A stretch of 64,000 nucleotides of DNA from Prosopocoilus inquinatus (lineage: Eukaryota > Arthropoda > Insecta > Coleoptera > Lucanidae). The notes under the pieces were generated by a model that was not told where the DNA came from, did not search any database, and worked only from the letters and a program-made list of their open reading frames with translations. The stretch lies in the NCBI GenBank assembly GCA_036172665.1, contig CM069869.1:1364001-1428000 (forward strand). Reading direction: 5' to 3'. The position numbers and the translations under genes were made by a program. Below, piece after piece: positions 21,550 through 32,759 of this stretch (its first letter is position 1; the number at the start of each line of letters is the position of its first letter).

Positions 21550-22425
21550 GAATCGTACAATTTGTTGTTAATGGTCATTTGTTAATACTTAAGTTTATGA
21601 ACTTACATATCGTACGATCCTCACAGAGATGCAAGAAACTAGGGGATGCTGCGCTGAGATTCATTTCGGCACTTGTTCGACAATCTTCTACATCGGGCTT
21701 GTATAGGTTAAAAAAGTAAATAAAAAAATTGCATGTATTTAATTGAAATGTTACACAATTAAATAACATGATTATACACAATTCTACTCTACTGTCAAAT
21801 AACTGCAAGTGAACAATGTCGTAGATGGATGCAAACAGACAGGTCGATTCTAGACTTGAATAGAATAATAAATAAATCATATTTTAAATAAACACGATCT
21901 CGAATGATACGGAAATTATATTACCTATAAAACAGTAAAAAACAGTATTTCAAATAATAATTAAAATAATGGGTTCGCAGCCGATCCGATGGCCGGCATA
22001 ATATCGAAATAAAATTGTTTAAAACTTTTTTTTCTAATCAATGATGGAAATTAATTTTATAACTAAATATATTCCGGTTATCAGTTTGATTATTCGCTTT
22101 TTCGACCTTCCAAAAACGATTCTCGAATGAAATACACCCACCCCTTGTCCCGACTTTAACGTCGCGTGTTATCTCAGCGCGTTGAGTTGCATTACGGCGT
22201 GTCACTTCTGAAATTTGTGCCCTCCACCATCCCCATAATTTACACGTCCGCGCGTCCAAACCGGCAAAGCATTTAAAATTTGTTACCTGTGCGAAAATAA
22301 TGCAGTCGAATTAACCGAGCCAGTAAATAACGGAGTTTTATTGCACCTACGTTTCGAACGAACTTGATTTACCCCTTTTTTTCATACCAGGGCTCGCGCT
22401 CAACTGTGATTATTATCAGGAGATA
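21550..22425. other. Unassigned AT-rich stretch
   Basis: No coding or RNA feature recognised. The 101-codon minus frame at 21575-21880 is not supported by any motif. Confidence 0.3.
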
Positions 22426-22429
22426 TTTT

Positions 22430-22600
22430 TTCTTTTTAAATCTAATCTTATCCTTGCACTTTACTCTGGCACTCGCGTAAATTAGGACTTGGGACTTCAG
22501 CTGACTGTGATTGTGTTACAAACTAAAACACTATTCGACGACAAGTGTCCTGGATAGGCGCGGCGTGAATAATTCGGCCATGTACTTGTTTTAAGGACGA
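22430..22600 (+). repeat. Dispersed repeat, copy 1 (pairs with 31400-31560)
   Basis: Shared blocks: TTTAAATCTAATCTTA / TATTTCTAATCTTAATACT, TTCAGCTGACTGTG, CAAACTAAAACACTA and GGCGTGAATA / GCCGTGAATA. Confidence 0.6.
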
Positions 22601-22729
22601 ATTCAGCGACCTTTTTTTACTAAAACGCAGACGTGCGTGCTAATTTTATTTGCTATTTGTGAAAAGAATAATATTGCAACAATTATATTCGAAATAATGT
22701 CTATATAAACTTATGCACGCTTTACAAAC

Positions 22730-22945
22730 GCCTGAATGGTCCAGTGGTAAAGATCTGGCCTAGCAATCGTAAGGTCGTGGGTTCGCATCACACTTGAATT
22801 ACTTCTCGGGGGTCGTTATTCACTTCAGGTAACCTTCAGCGTTGGGGAAACAATTCGACACTGCTTCTCCTTCATGTCCTGACAAATCTATGACTTAGGA
22901 CCCCGTTGGGCAAAACACCACAGATAAAAAAGTCTTATAAAATTT
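22730..22945 (+). mobile_element. tRNA-derived SINE
   Basis: The head (22731-22795) resembles a tRNA: A box TGGTCCAGTGG (22738-22748), an anticodon-arm-like CCTAGCAATCGTAAGG, and a B box GGTTCGCATCA (22780-22790), about 31 bp from the A box as in Pol III genes. It then runs into an unrelated body of about 150 bp ending CACCACAGATAAAAAAGTC, an A-rich tail. A 5'-truncated minus-strand copy of the same body and tail lies at 41092-41147, proving it is a dispersed element rather than a tRNA gene. The loop bases suggest a tRNA-Ala(AGC)-like ancestor, with low certainty. Confidence 0.8.
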
Positions 22946-22949
22946 TAAA

Positions 22950-24475
22950 ACCTTTAAACTAAAACCTCTGTCACCGAATTTACTGTGAAACGAATAACCT
23001 CTAATGCTAGCTGGACCTGGTGACAAGTCTGCGTTGGGTATTTCACCAGCTATTCCCCTCGGCTAGCTACAGCGAGAATGGGGGTGGGTAATATTTTGAT
23101 GGTATTATTCGGGCGCCAGTACGGACTAAACCCAAGCTGATTGCATAAAAGCACCTCGTCAGCGTCCCCGGACCAACTCGGTGTTTGCAGAAGGTTCCAA
23201 ACAAAACTCGAGGCTAAGCGTATCTCACTTGTAGGCGAAGGCAGAGAACGAACGATACACATAAATCCACAAAATTCGGCCTTTATTAGTCTACAATAAG
23301 ATTCAATAAATACACTGATCGTAAACAATAAAACTTACAAACATTTACATTTACAAGCATTTGCGAATAAATTGGGCAAGTCGTTTTTGGTCTGCAGTGG
23401 GAATGTCGAGCTACGTTTCTGCTGAAGAAGCCCCAAGCAGGGCTGAAACAGCTGTCCAGAGGCTGCTCGAGGTTCTCACTGCAATCAAAAACGATTTGCA
23501 CAAAATTTTTCTAAAATAAAACTTACGTTATAATTACTGCTACTTAAGCCACACGTACAACGTAACGATAAACTACGGGTTCAGCCAAAATTCGCTCTCC
23601 GTAAAGATCGTGCAATCATCGAAACGCGATATCAAAATCGTTAAGTAAAATTTAAAACATGGTTAACTCACGAAATCGAACGTCAAATTTGTCAGGTTAT
23701 GTTCAGTTTATTCCCCAGAGTGGAGTCTGTGGGGCAGTGACACCTGGTGACAATGATTCGTGAGCGGGAGAGTATCGACTCCAGCCCAGGAGATGGCGAG
23801 TCCGTCTCGGTGAAAACTCGATTCGTGTGGATAAAACGATATTAAAACTGCAGCTGCAATTGCAACTCATTCTGAAAGTGACTCTATTAAAGGTCGCAAG
23901 TAAAGCTGAAACCGAAGGTAAAAGGAAAATCCTGAAAAAAGAAAGAAAGCCGTTAGCGTCCATAATGGCCACATGCGATACCTAAATTTACCTGAGTTTA
24001 CAAACAGCTCAGGCTTCGGATGAGGCCTTAAAATACCCCAAAACTCGCTGGTGGTGTAAGACAAGATTCCGGCACAACCACAGATAAGCTTTTATGCTAA
24101 ATTCCCAGCAAAATCTACGTTAAATTCACAGCACAAACAAAACACCTTTAGTCGGCAAAAGCAAACAAACAAGTGTAACAGGCAAAAACGGAAGGCATCG
24201 GCGAGCTAAGAATACCAGCCAATCAGCTTAAAGGTCAAATACGGCTTTGATGCCTCGATAATCAATGAAATTACTCGTGACCGTATTTGGTCAAGAAATG
24301 CAGAGAAGCAACGGCATACAGTGTTGCCAGATGAACACGAAACTCGAGAACACTTTCCCCCAAGTGTAAATGATCAAATCATGTAAGTTAATTATTTGTA
24401 ATAAATGTATTTTATGTTATACTTTGCTCTATCTCTGAGCCCCGTTCTATAATTACTCCAAGGACGGCTGGTTAA
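22950..24475. other. Unassigned stretch
   Basis: Short open frames on the minus strand (23050-23328, 23703-23972) show no domain. No repeat partner noticed. Confidence 0.3.
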
Positions 24476-24525
24476 ATCATAAAAGAATTACCACTTTACA
24501 ACGGCTCGTCTGCTTCAAACTTATT
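24476..24525 (+). repeat. Short dispersed repeat, copy 1 (pairs with 43911-43965)
   Basis: AAAAGAATTACCACTTTACA / ACGGCTCGTC pairs with AGAGAATTATCACTTATAAT / GGCTCGTC. Confidence 0.45.
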
Positions 24526-24610
24526 TTAACCCTTGAATTTAGACAAGAGTGAGAAGGATTTCAAACTTACACAACAACTCAATAAATTTTGATCAACCAT
24601 GAAAGACCAG

Positions 24611-24655
24611 ATTGCATTAAACTTGAACTTGTACAAAGAATATAAGCAATTGCAA
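24611..24655 (+). repeat. Short remnant of the Gypsy pol segment
   Basis: ATTAAACTTGAACTTGTACA followed by AAGAATA-AA-CAATT matches 17497-17536 inside the Gypsy pol fragment at high identity. Confidence 0.55.
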
Positions 24656-25184
24656 TCATGGAACTGGAATCATAGGATCGGGATGAACACGAATAATTCG
24701 CACGAATAATTCGCACACACAAGAATAATTCGCCTTCGCGTCGCGTTATCTCGCTATCCCGTGCGATATGTTATTGTGTGTTAATTATCTCCGTTTTCCG
24801 ATTCTTATGTAAATGTTCGGAAAACCGAAGAATTTCGAATCACTCGATGCACTCGTATCGTATCGGATTCAAACACACGTGTGACTACTGCAATTCATGC
24901 CTAAAAATAGATCATCATTGCAAACAAGTAGATACTTGTTTCAATTTATTCGTTTTAAAACTATGCATTCAAAGTAAAAAATTTTGAAGCTAAGGAAATT
25001 TTGTAAAGTACGATCTCAGGTTCTTTACATTACCGTAACAACATAGCGCATTTCTGCTTGTTCTGTACGAGACGCTAATACTACGAGTCATGAATGGACA
25101 GTAAGCGGAGCGTGAGATTAAAATATATTTTGCCAGGGGTTGACTGTTACCAAGCAAATACGTAATATTAAATTGTAATTTTTT

Positions 25185-25776
25185 TTTAGATTATTAGCCA
25201 ATGATCTCATCGAGATATGGGCTATATCGTCATTTCAAGTTCAAGTTCACGTTTAAATCCTGGTAAATTATTCTTGGATCGTATTGATGAGGGCAGGCGG
25301 TTGTAAGTTTTTAATGCTCGGTAATATACACTTCGTTCATAAAGGCTGGTGTTATGCCTGGGGACTGATAAATTATTAAAATTTCTAGTTTCTAATGATA
25401 AGTTGGGATTATATTGATCTTTATTTTTCGAAAATAGACAGATTTGTTTTGGCGAAGACCGCAAGGTTACAGATGTAAAGACAAGGTAAGGATAAAGGAC
25501 GGAGTGATTCAAACAGTGGTTTGGAGGATTCAGAAGGCTTCCTACTTAGCATTGTTCTAATAATGAATTTTTGCATAACAAATGCTTGCGGAACATGAGG
25601 AGAGCCTCCCCAAAATATTAAAGCCTAGGAGAGAGTGGACTGAACATAGGCACTGTAATACATTAATAAAACGTCGATTGAAACACAATATCTAAGGTTC
25701 CGTAATACATAGCAATATTTTGATAATCTCGAACAAACAGACTCGATACGGATATTAAACTTAAGGGAAGCATCTA
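25185..25776 (-). pseudogene. LINE-C 3' part: RT C-terminus, stop and poly-A
   Basis: Continues the RT reading frame of 27722-29113 on the far side of a mariner insertion. Visible: IDASLKFNIRIESVCSRLSK, YVQSTLS, then (after an in-frame TAG near 25630) LIFWGGSPHVPQAFVMQKF, LFESLRPLSLPCLYI, and after a further frame change PRHNTSLYERSVYYRALKTY to a stop near 25217. Motifs such as IFWG-S and the PLF-L-L-LP-LYI block are the C-terminal hallmarks of CR1/Jockey-type LINEs. The 3' UTR is short and ends with an A9 run (reading CTAAAAAAAAA, at about 25180-25190), the 3' tail. At least one nonsense codon and one or two frameshifts make it dead. Confidence 0.88.
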
Positions 25777-25778
25777 TA

Positions 25779-27719
25779 CAGCGTGGAAACTAAGTAGCGG
25801 ATAAAATCCATAACTCCGTTAATATTTGTAATAAAGCAAAAATCTAAAAGGGGTATAGCGATTCAAATTACAGCGCATAAGAAGAAGTATATTTTGAGAT
25901 ATTTTCATGAATTTTCTTTTATGTTATGACGTCATCAAGATTTTTTTTAAATGACAACCTATATTTTTTATTTTTTATTTCGGTGGGATTCTTTAACCTG
26001 CTTTCAACAGTATAAAATTTTGGATCGATTACATAACAAAAAATTCAAGAAAAACGGCCATAAAAGTTTAATTGTAAAGTTGAAGAAATAAACAGAACAT
26101 CTAGTTAGCTAGGTTTAAAACGAAACAAAATTAAGGTGTAAATAAACAAAATTTGATTTTGACAGTCATTGAAATCACAATAAATGTTCAATCTGACGAC
26201 CATGCACCAACTAACAATACCCAAGACGCTCATAAAATTCATTTATTACATTTTGAATAGTTTGAGGTGTTATTAACCTACACTCCTGTCGAATTCTTTC
26301 TTTAAGATCGTCTAAGTTGTTAAGTCTATTTTTATACACCTTGCTTTTTAAGTACCCCCATAGAAAAAAGTCTAATGGCGTTAGATCAGGGGATCTAGCT
26401 GGCCATTCCATTGGACCTCTTCTTCCTATCCATCTACCTGGGAACATCTCGTCCAAATAACGTCGCACATCAACTGCGTAGTGTGGCGGAGCACCGTCGT
26501 GTTGCATCCAAATGTTATTGTTTGGTACGTCACAGTCATTTTCATTAGGAAATAATATCGCCAATGCAGGTACTAATTCGAATTGTAAGAAGTGTAGATA
26601 TTTCTCACCAGTTAAATTACCTTCGATAAAGAATGGACCTAAAATTCTGTCACCGACTATTCCTGTCCATACGTTGAGCTTCTGGGGATGTTGAGTATGA
26701 GCTTCTTGCATCCAGTGGGGATTTTTCCTAGACCAATATCGACAATTATGTCTGTTAACAGTTCCATGTAAAGTAAAACTTGCCTCATCAGAAAAAATTA
26801 TACGATGCGAGAACATTGGATCACGATTGCAAATTTCCAACATTTCTTCACAAAATTCTTGTCTATGATCATAGTCAGTTTCTGCTAACTCATGGACTAA
26901 TTTTACTTTATACGGATGAAACTTTTGCATTTTTAAAAGTTTCAGTACCGAGGTATGGCTCAGGTTGTGCTCTAAAGCAATGTCTCGACTAGTCGAATGC
27001 GGATTATTTTCTATTTCTAGTAAAATATCAAGCTGCACATCGTCAATTAATTTTGTCTTAGGGTGGCCAGTTTTTGGAAGGTCTTTCACAATACCGTAAT
27101 TTCGAAATTTATTTTCTATTCTGCTGACTGTGGATTGACTTATTTGCTGATCAGGATATTTGTCTATAAAAAGTCGACACACCTCTTGATGAGTTCTAAT
27201 TCGATCGCCATACCCAATCATCATTAGAACTTCAATTCTTTGTTTTTCAGTCAGCAACACCATTTTGGTAAAAGGTTTTTAATAAATAGTGTAACTCCTA
27301 CTATCCACAGGGAATAAAAATACTCACATTATTGTGATAGGTATTTACAAGTTCTTGTCAATCAAACAAATTTTGTTTGTTTTACACCTAGCTAACTAGA
27401 TATTCTGTTAATTTCTTCAACTTTACAATTAAACTTTTATGGCCGTTTTTCTTGAATTTTTTGTCATGTAATCGATTCAAAATTTTATACTGTTGAAAGT
27501 AGGTTAAAAAACCCACCGAAATCAAAAATAAAAAATATAGGTTGTCATTTAAAAAAAATTTTGATGACGTCATAACTTTAAAAAAATTCATGAAAATATC
27601 TCAAAATATACTTCTTCTTATGCGCTGTAATTTGAATCGTTATACCCCTTTTAGATTTTTGCTTTATTACAAATATTAACGGAGTTATGGATTTTATCCG
27701 CTACTTAGTTTCCACGCTG
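25779..27719 (-). mobile_element. Intact mariner-type DNA transposon with ~333-bp terminal inverted repeats
   Basis: Left inverted repeat 25779-26112 and right inverted repeat 27388-27719 begin with CAGCGTGGAAACTAAGTAGC and differ at only about a dozen positions plus small indels. The element is flanked by TATA on each side, consistent with a TA target duplication of the Tc1/mariner superfamily (the exact terminal base is ambiguous by two). It encodes one transposase (26211-27263). It sits inside LINE-C, whose reading frame is rejoined exactly if the element and one TA are removed, so insertion post-dates LINE-C. Near-identical ends and an open transposase frame suggest recent activity. Confidence 0.93.
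26211..27263 (-). CDS. Mariner-superfamily transposase, intact, 350 residues
   Basis: Cuts and reinserts its own element by a DDE/D mechanism in the nucleus. It starts with ATG at 27263 (MVLLTEKQRIEVLMMIGYGD). Residues about 1-65 form an N-terminal helix-turn-helix of the kind common in insect mariner relatives (TVSRIENKFRNYGIVKDLPK). A second helix-turn-helix is at about 85-125 (LSHTSVLKLLKMQKFHPYKV). The catalytic core follows: first Asp in IIFSDEASFTLHG, second in WMQHDGAPPHYA, third in PARSPDLTPLDFFLWGYLKS. Counting residues between the second Asp and the Asp of PLDFF gives 41, the spacing of the DD41D group of mariner relatives. No stop or frameshift is seen over 350 codons, against typical family lengths of 330-350. 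It lies centrally between long inverted repeats. Function is inferred; I cannot tell whether it is expressed. Confidence 0.92.
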   Translation of the reverse strand: MVLLTEKQRIEVLMMIGYGDRIRTHQEVCRLFIDKYPDQQISQSTVSRIENKFRNYGIVKDLPKTGHPKTKLIDDVQLDILLEIENNPHSTSRDIALEHNLSHTSVLKLLKMQKFHPYKVKLVHELAETDYDHRQEFCEEMLEICNRDPMFSHRIIFSDEASFTLHGTVNRHNCRYWSRKNPHWMQEAHTQHPQKLNVWTGIVGDRILGPFFIEGNLTGEKYLHFLQFELVPALAILFPNENDCDVPNNNIWMQHDGAPPHYAVDVRRYLDEMFPGRWIGRRGPMEWPARSPDLTPLDFFLWGYLKSKVYKNRLNNLDDLKERIRQECRLITPQTIQNVINEFYERLGYC

Positions 27720-27721
27720 TA

Positions 27722-29113
27722 TATAAACCCAAAAATTTTACGCTGTCGGACACTGGAAATGATTTTTTCATTAGGATATTAGAAGACAGCGGACCATTTT
27801 TAAATTGCAGTGCTAGTTTTGTTAAAATTAATTAAAAGATGATTCAATTCAGGCCAATTGGAGATGACGTTAATGCCTGAGGAGGCAAGTTCAGCACATA
27901 AGGACTCGGAGTTACTCGTTACGATACATGAGGTATCATCAGCATATTGGCATCATTTGCTCTAAGTCATTGACATAGATCAGAAATAACAGTGGTCCAA
28001 GGATAGATCCCTGTTGGACTCCTTTACTGATTATTTTTGGGTCAGACCAAATCTCGGACATTACACCTTGTTGTATATGTCTGATGAACACTTGTTGAGA
28101 ACATCCAGATAGGTAAGAATGTATCCAATTTAGAGCTTCTCCTCTAACACGGACAGATTCAAGTTTGAACAAAAGAATATCATGGTCCAAAGTTTCAAAG
28201 GCTTTGGATAAATCGAAATACAATCCAATGGGTGTTTCCCCCTTATCCAGGCGACTCGTTATATAATTTAAACATTCAAAGATAGCGGATTCTGTAGATC
28301 TGCCTTTTGTGAATCCATGCTGACATTTGGATAGAATGTTGTGCTTCTTCAAATAGGAGTATAATCTATCATAGAAAAGTGTTTCAAAAACTTTAGAAAA
28401 CGTAGGTAATAGAGATATCGGACGGTAGTTATTTATGTCGTATTTCGAACCTTTATTTTTATAGATGGGTAAGACTTTAGCATGTTTGAGGGGGGAAGGA
28501 AATGAACCAGTCGAGAAAGAAATGTTAATAGCATCAACAAGTGTAGAGGCTATTATGTGACTGACGTTAGCCAGAATGGAACCGGGAATTCCATCGTAGC
28601 CAGGTGTCCATTTAGAAGACAAGGTTTTTTCGACTTCGGCTCTGTCCGTAGGGAACATAAAGAAATTAGATGCTTGCATACAATTGGCTTTAGGAAATTC
28701 ATTAGTGGGATGAATATGATGGCAATCAGGGCTAAAGTGTTCATTGAATAGATTTGTTATAACTTTAGGATCATTAACAGATATGCCGTTGACCAACAGT
28801 TCTAGATTAGAAAATGATTGGGGGGATTCAGTAGAGTCTTTAATCACATTCCATATAGTTCTACTTCTCTATGATTCTGCGGAGTTAAGGATTTTATTGT
28901 TGTAATATGAAATCTTAGTGGCTTTTACTAGATGTTGGTACTCCTTCTTCGCAATATGATAAAAATGTTTTAAATTATTATTACCAGCTGCTGAACATGT
29001 ATGGTGCAGATCACGGAGAGAATTACCTTTGGAAATAATTTCCCACGGTATCCAAGGTGACTTACCATTACGACCAACTCCCTTACATTTGGCAGTTTCA
29101 GGAAAAGACAGGT
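27722..29113 (-). pseudogene. LINE-C 5' part: linker and reverse transcriptase core
   Basis: Non-LTR RT reading leftwards from about 29113, where the copy is 5'-truncated within the endonuclease-RT linker (PWIPWEIISKGNSLRDLHHT, HFYHIAKKEYQHLVKATKIS). A stop at about 28880 interrupts it. From 28847 a 302-codon open frame carries RT motifs in order: GYDGIPGSIL, NNYRPISLLPTFSKVFE, CQHGFTKGRSTESA, GLYFDLSKAFETLDHD, GVQQGSILGPLLFLIYVNDL. A one-base shift near 27955 separates this from the catalytic QYADDTSC (YADD at 27936-27947), which then reads INVISNWPELNHLLINFNKT to a stop. The frame resumes across the mariner insertion at 25185-25776. Superfamily CR1/Jockey; ORF1 and endonuclease are absent. 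Confidence 0.92.
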
Positions 29114-29114
29114 T

Positions 29115-30535
29115 TTTTGCTTTGCGTGTTGTGAATCAGTTCGATTCCGATTCGCAAGTGCGGTTTTGAATTTGAAATATACGACGTGCCAGCGCCGTTC
29201 CGACGCAGTAAAATAAATGCACTTCTCCTTGCCGGGAAAATCGCTTAACACAATATACCAATGGGTTCATTCAAGCCGAGCTGAACTGATTTTTATTGTG
29301 AAATTTTTCGAAGTTATGACGCAAGCATTGAAGAGCTCCAATAAAGGCGGTCTACGGGCGTTTCTCGTTTTGTGTACTTTTTGCGCGATCCTCTTGTTTA
29401 CTTAAACTGATTAGATTGTGGTTCACTGAATGTATGTTTTTGTTCGTGTTATGTCTGCGCATCCCGTTTGTGTGTAATCAACGGTTTTATTACGTTGTTC
29501 GGATGTAGTTTCGTTGCCACTGTTGTTTTTAATCTTCGAACATGTCTGGCTTCGCAAACAAATGCATACGAGCATGACCATTATTACACCGTGCAAATGA
29601 AGGACAAGCTTTTTGTATTGTACTAGTAGCACCTACATGCTTAAATTACATTGATATTTACGACAGAAAAAGCTCTTGCGTCAATATTTTAAACAAAAGA
29701 AAAACATTTAGTTATTAATTTATGACTAAAGCAAGTCAGTTTGTAGAATACAAGTACAAAACAGCGGCGCAGGTTTCAACGTCTCCTCTGTACGATGCGA
29801 AGTACTTTCCATACTTTTATTATGCTAAGTCTAAAACCCAACCTTCTTGAAATGTCTTAAGATGCTTTCCGATAGCAAGTGTCGGCGTGATGTGGACGCG
29901 TCTGAATGTGGACGCACCGGTATAATGTGAACGAGGCTTTAAACTGACATTTCGTTTTGTATTTAATAAATTCCTCCGCTTTTCAATTTTGTTTTTATCG
30001 TCAATTCTGAAAAATGCGAAAGCTTCAAGTTTGCGTTTGCAAAATACGTAATAAACAGAAGTGAGACAATTTAGGTTAGAATCCTCACCGTGCTGCTCAC
30101 CTCGTGCAAACGCAAAGCCGAATGCAATATTAAGATAAAACTGCAATCGTAAATTCCGATTGAACCAGAGCGAACGAGGTAAGGAAATTACGTTATTTAC
30201 CGTCGCGACTGTAATGTAAGATGGTGCTAAGGTCACCAGCATCAGCTTACCACCAGCAGCAGTTCTGGGTTTACGGTATTTCGAGATAAGCGACATTCGC
30301 TGACGCATAAACTCTGCAATCGCCTGGACCATTGTGTATTTGCTGATAATTAATCTTGCTGTTTGCTGGTTTGTATTGTTTCGCATTTAGAATTATGTTA
30401 CGCAAGCTTTTACATTCTTTTGTTATACTGTTGTGGGTGTACGACGATGAGATTACCAGCAAAGAGAAAAAAGCTTAAAAAAGGTCATTATTGCCAGCGT
30501 CTTATCTAACACATTTAATGTGCGAGTAATAATGT
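29115..30535. other. Unassigned stretch with a 188-codon open frame of doubtful meaning
   Basis: A minus-strand frame at 29820-30386 (MRNNTNQQTARLIISKYTMV...) is open for 188 codons. It has no recognisable domain, no signal peptide or membrane pattern, and a mixed composition typical of chance frames. No splice-site evidence links it to another exon. Confidence 0.25.
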
Positions 30536-30539
30536 GAGT

Positions 30540-30620
30540 AATATGACGAGCATTTCTCAAGCAACTTGGTGTCATTTGTCAGCACGGAATTCTCTTTATT
30601 AAAACGTAAACTTTGTATAT
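30540..30620 (+). repeat. Short dispersed repeat, copy 2 of 6760-6850
   Basis: Shares CATTTGTCAGCACGGAATTC-type sequence and TTATTAAAACGTAAA with the 6.8-kb copy. About 20 bases later, TAAGCAGAAGTAGGTAAATC (30656) resembles the end of R2 copy 1 at 9980. Confidence 0.5.
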
Positions 30621-30699
30621 ACTTCATAGACCGAAAAAAAAATTGAGCTGCAAACTAAGCAGAAGTAGGTAAATCACGCTAGAGGAGCTCAGATCATTC

Positions 30700-31395
30700 G
30701 TCTCGTCTCACACAACAATTCAAGAATCGAATATTACATTCGTTTGTTATTGTAATTTTCCTCATAATAATTACCGTTCACATTGCTTCTAAGTTTCCTC
30801 TCGTAACCTGAACGTACGCAGATTGGTAAACACGGTCCTCGATGATGTTTCGGAAGTAATAAAATTCAATCGTCTGTCTTTCTTCAAACTTTGAGGCGGA
30901 AGAGAGAGACGAGACGCGTTCGTTCGCATCGAACATGACAGATAATTGGATTTTATTTCTGAAATGAATCCCAAGGAAAATCGCTAAAGCCAAGTTAATT
31001 TAAATTGCTTCCGAACATTAAAAATGATTCCACTGAAAAAACGCTCGAATCATTGGAAATTTCCGGGAACGTTTCCACCTAAAATTATATTATCTAATTA
31101 AAGCTAAATGGGGTTCTATTAATTACAACAGGTGATTGACCGTCGTTAATTCAATACACTATAAACGACGTAAATTGAAATTTATTAAAGGGCTACTGAA
31201 TTATCGATGTGCGAGTATCTATTGTGGAGAGATTTATTAACGCTTGTTTAGTTTAAGTACATAGAAATGACTGTCTGTATAAATTCTAAAGTGAATTTAC
31301 GTAAAGCTGGAAGTAATTAATTTTAAGCGTGTTTTTATTTTCTTGGAAAAAAATAATCATAAGCACCCAAGCATTCGTGTTGATATTATAATCAG
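30700..31395. other. Unassigned stretch
   Basis: Nothing recognisable on either strand. Confidence 0.3.
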
Positions 31396-31399
31396 GGTC

Positions 31400-31560
31400 C
31401 GGTTATATATATTTTTATTAGAAAAAGCGGAGCGTCGCTTATTTCTAATCTTAATACTCTTACGTTCGCATAAGTTGGGACCATTTCAGCTGACTGTGTA
31501 GCAAACTAAAACACTAATCGGCCACGTAATTCCTCGCCGTGAATACGCGTAGCGACCCAC
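31400..31560 (+). repeat. Dispersed repeat, copy 2 of 22430-22600
   Basis: Same block order as copy 1 (TTTCAGCTGACTGTG, CAAACTAAAACACTA), directly upstream of the 168-bp tandem duplication. A further block near 31960-32010 (ATTAAAATATATTTGTCCGA) resembles 25115-25145. Confidence 0.6.
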
Positions 31561-31567
31561 TTACTTT

Positions 31568-31900
31568 GTTTGAAAATCGCTGATTGCATTTCGATTGCAG
31601 TTAAATATTCAATTAGCGATCAGTGATACAGAAGTGTTTGAGTTACTCCTTTCTCCCTGCTGATCAAACTGCTTTTATAATCAGTAATCACGTTGATCTG
31701 TATTTAAAACTCATTTGAAGGCGAATCGATTCAAACTCAGTTAAAAATCACGATTGCATTTAGTTTGCAGTTATTCAGTTGGAAATCAGTGATTTAGAAG
31801 TGCTTGAGTTACTCTTCTCTCACTCCCTGCTGATCAAGCTGGTTTTACAATCAGTAATCAGTTTAATCTGATTCAGTATTATATGCTGATTTAACTACAT
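31568..31900 (+). repeat. Two-unit tandem duplication, 168-bp period
   Basis: GATTGCATTTCGATTGCAGT (31582) and GATTGCATTTAGTTTGCAGT (31750) head two units sharing AGAAGTGTTTGAGTTACTC / AGAAGTGCTTGAGTTACTC and CCCTGCTGATCAA. Confidence 0.85.
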
Positions 31901-31904
31901 GCGT

Positions 31905-32755
31905 TGTTTATCAACAGTTGGCAAGAACTATCTGCAAGACGCTAACACTGCGATGGCTACCAGGCAGAGCGTTGCATTAAAATATATTTGTCCGAGGGTT
32001 AATTATAAAGGTACGCTTCAGACTGTAACTTAGAGAATAATAAACTAGAGAAAATCTAATTGCTTGTATACATTCAAACAAATTATCCAACTAATCAGGT
32101 GGTTTGTATTTTTCAAATAGAGTACTTCCGATTTAGTAATATTTATCTTAATTTGAAATCTTTGATGATGTTTTTAAAAAGCTAACATTTCCGCATCCCT
32201 TCGCTGCTCGATATTTCAATAATTGCTCTGAAACAATTGGTGATCATTTTAAACTACGGTCAGTTAATCTCACGTTATTGATTAATAGGGTACATAAATT
32301 TTACGCGCGTTTTATAGCAGAACGATTATTCTTCTTGTAATTTTTGAAATTGGACGTAATTAAAAAGTAAGTCAATTAAATAAATTACACTTTGTTTTAA
32401 TATAACCGTATCTGTATTTCGGGATAGCCCGATGTTTCGACAGTAATTTTGAAAAGCATAAATTCTTTTTAGTTGCCTTCAGGTTTTGGTGTTGCTTAAA
32501 GTCTTCGTGCGTCTTTCGTTTTATGAAAAATTAACTATAAAAATAACTCATTATTAAAAAAAGTTCATTGTGGTGTAATACACATCAATTATTGTTAGTA
32601 AAAGAAAATTGACGTTTTATTCTCTGTCACGAGGTGTAAGAAAAGGAGCGTTTAGCACGTTACGACAAGGCCAAAATCCAGGGCAAAAACTGCATCGACG
32701 GGAGTACTCTCGATTCTGCTTACAAAAGTAAACTTCAATTAATTACCAAAAGTAA
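31905..32755. other. Unassigned stretch
   Basis: No gene or repeat recognised apart from the short 31960-32010 block noted in the repeat just upstream. Confidence 0.3.
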
Positions 32756-32759
32756 TTCA

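Noticed and set aside
22731..22795. Possible functional tRNA gene
   Set aside because: The A and B boxes are good but the stems pair poorly, and the sequence continues into a body and tail shared with 41092-41147, so it is a SINE head.
29820..30386. 188-codon open frame on the minus strand as a host gene
   Set aside because: No domain, no convincing codon pattern and no neighbouring exons; reported only as an unassigned stretch.
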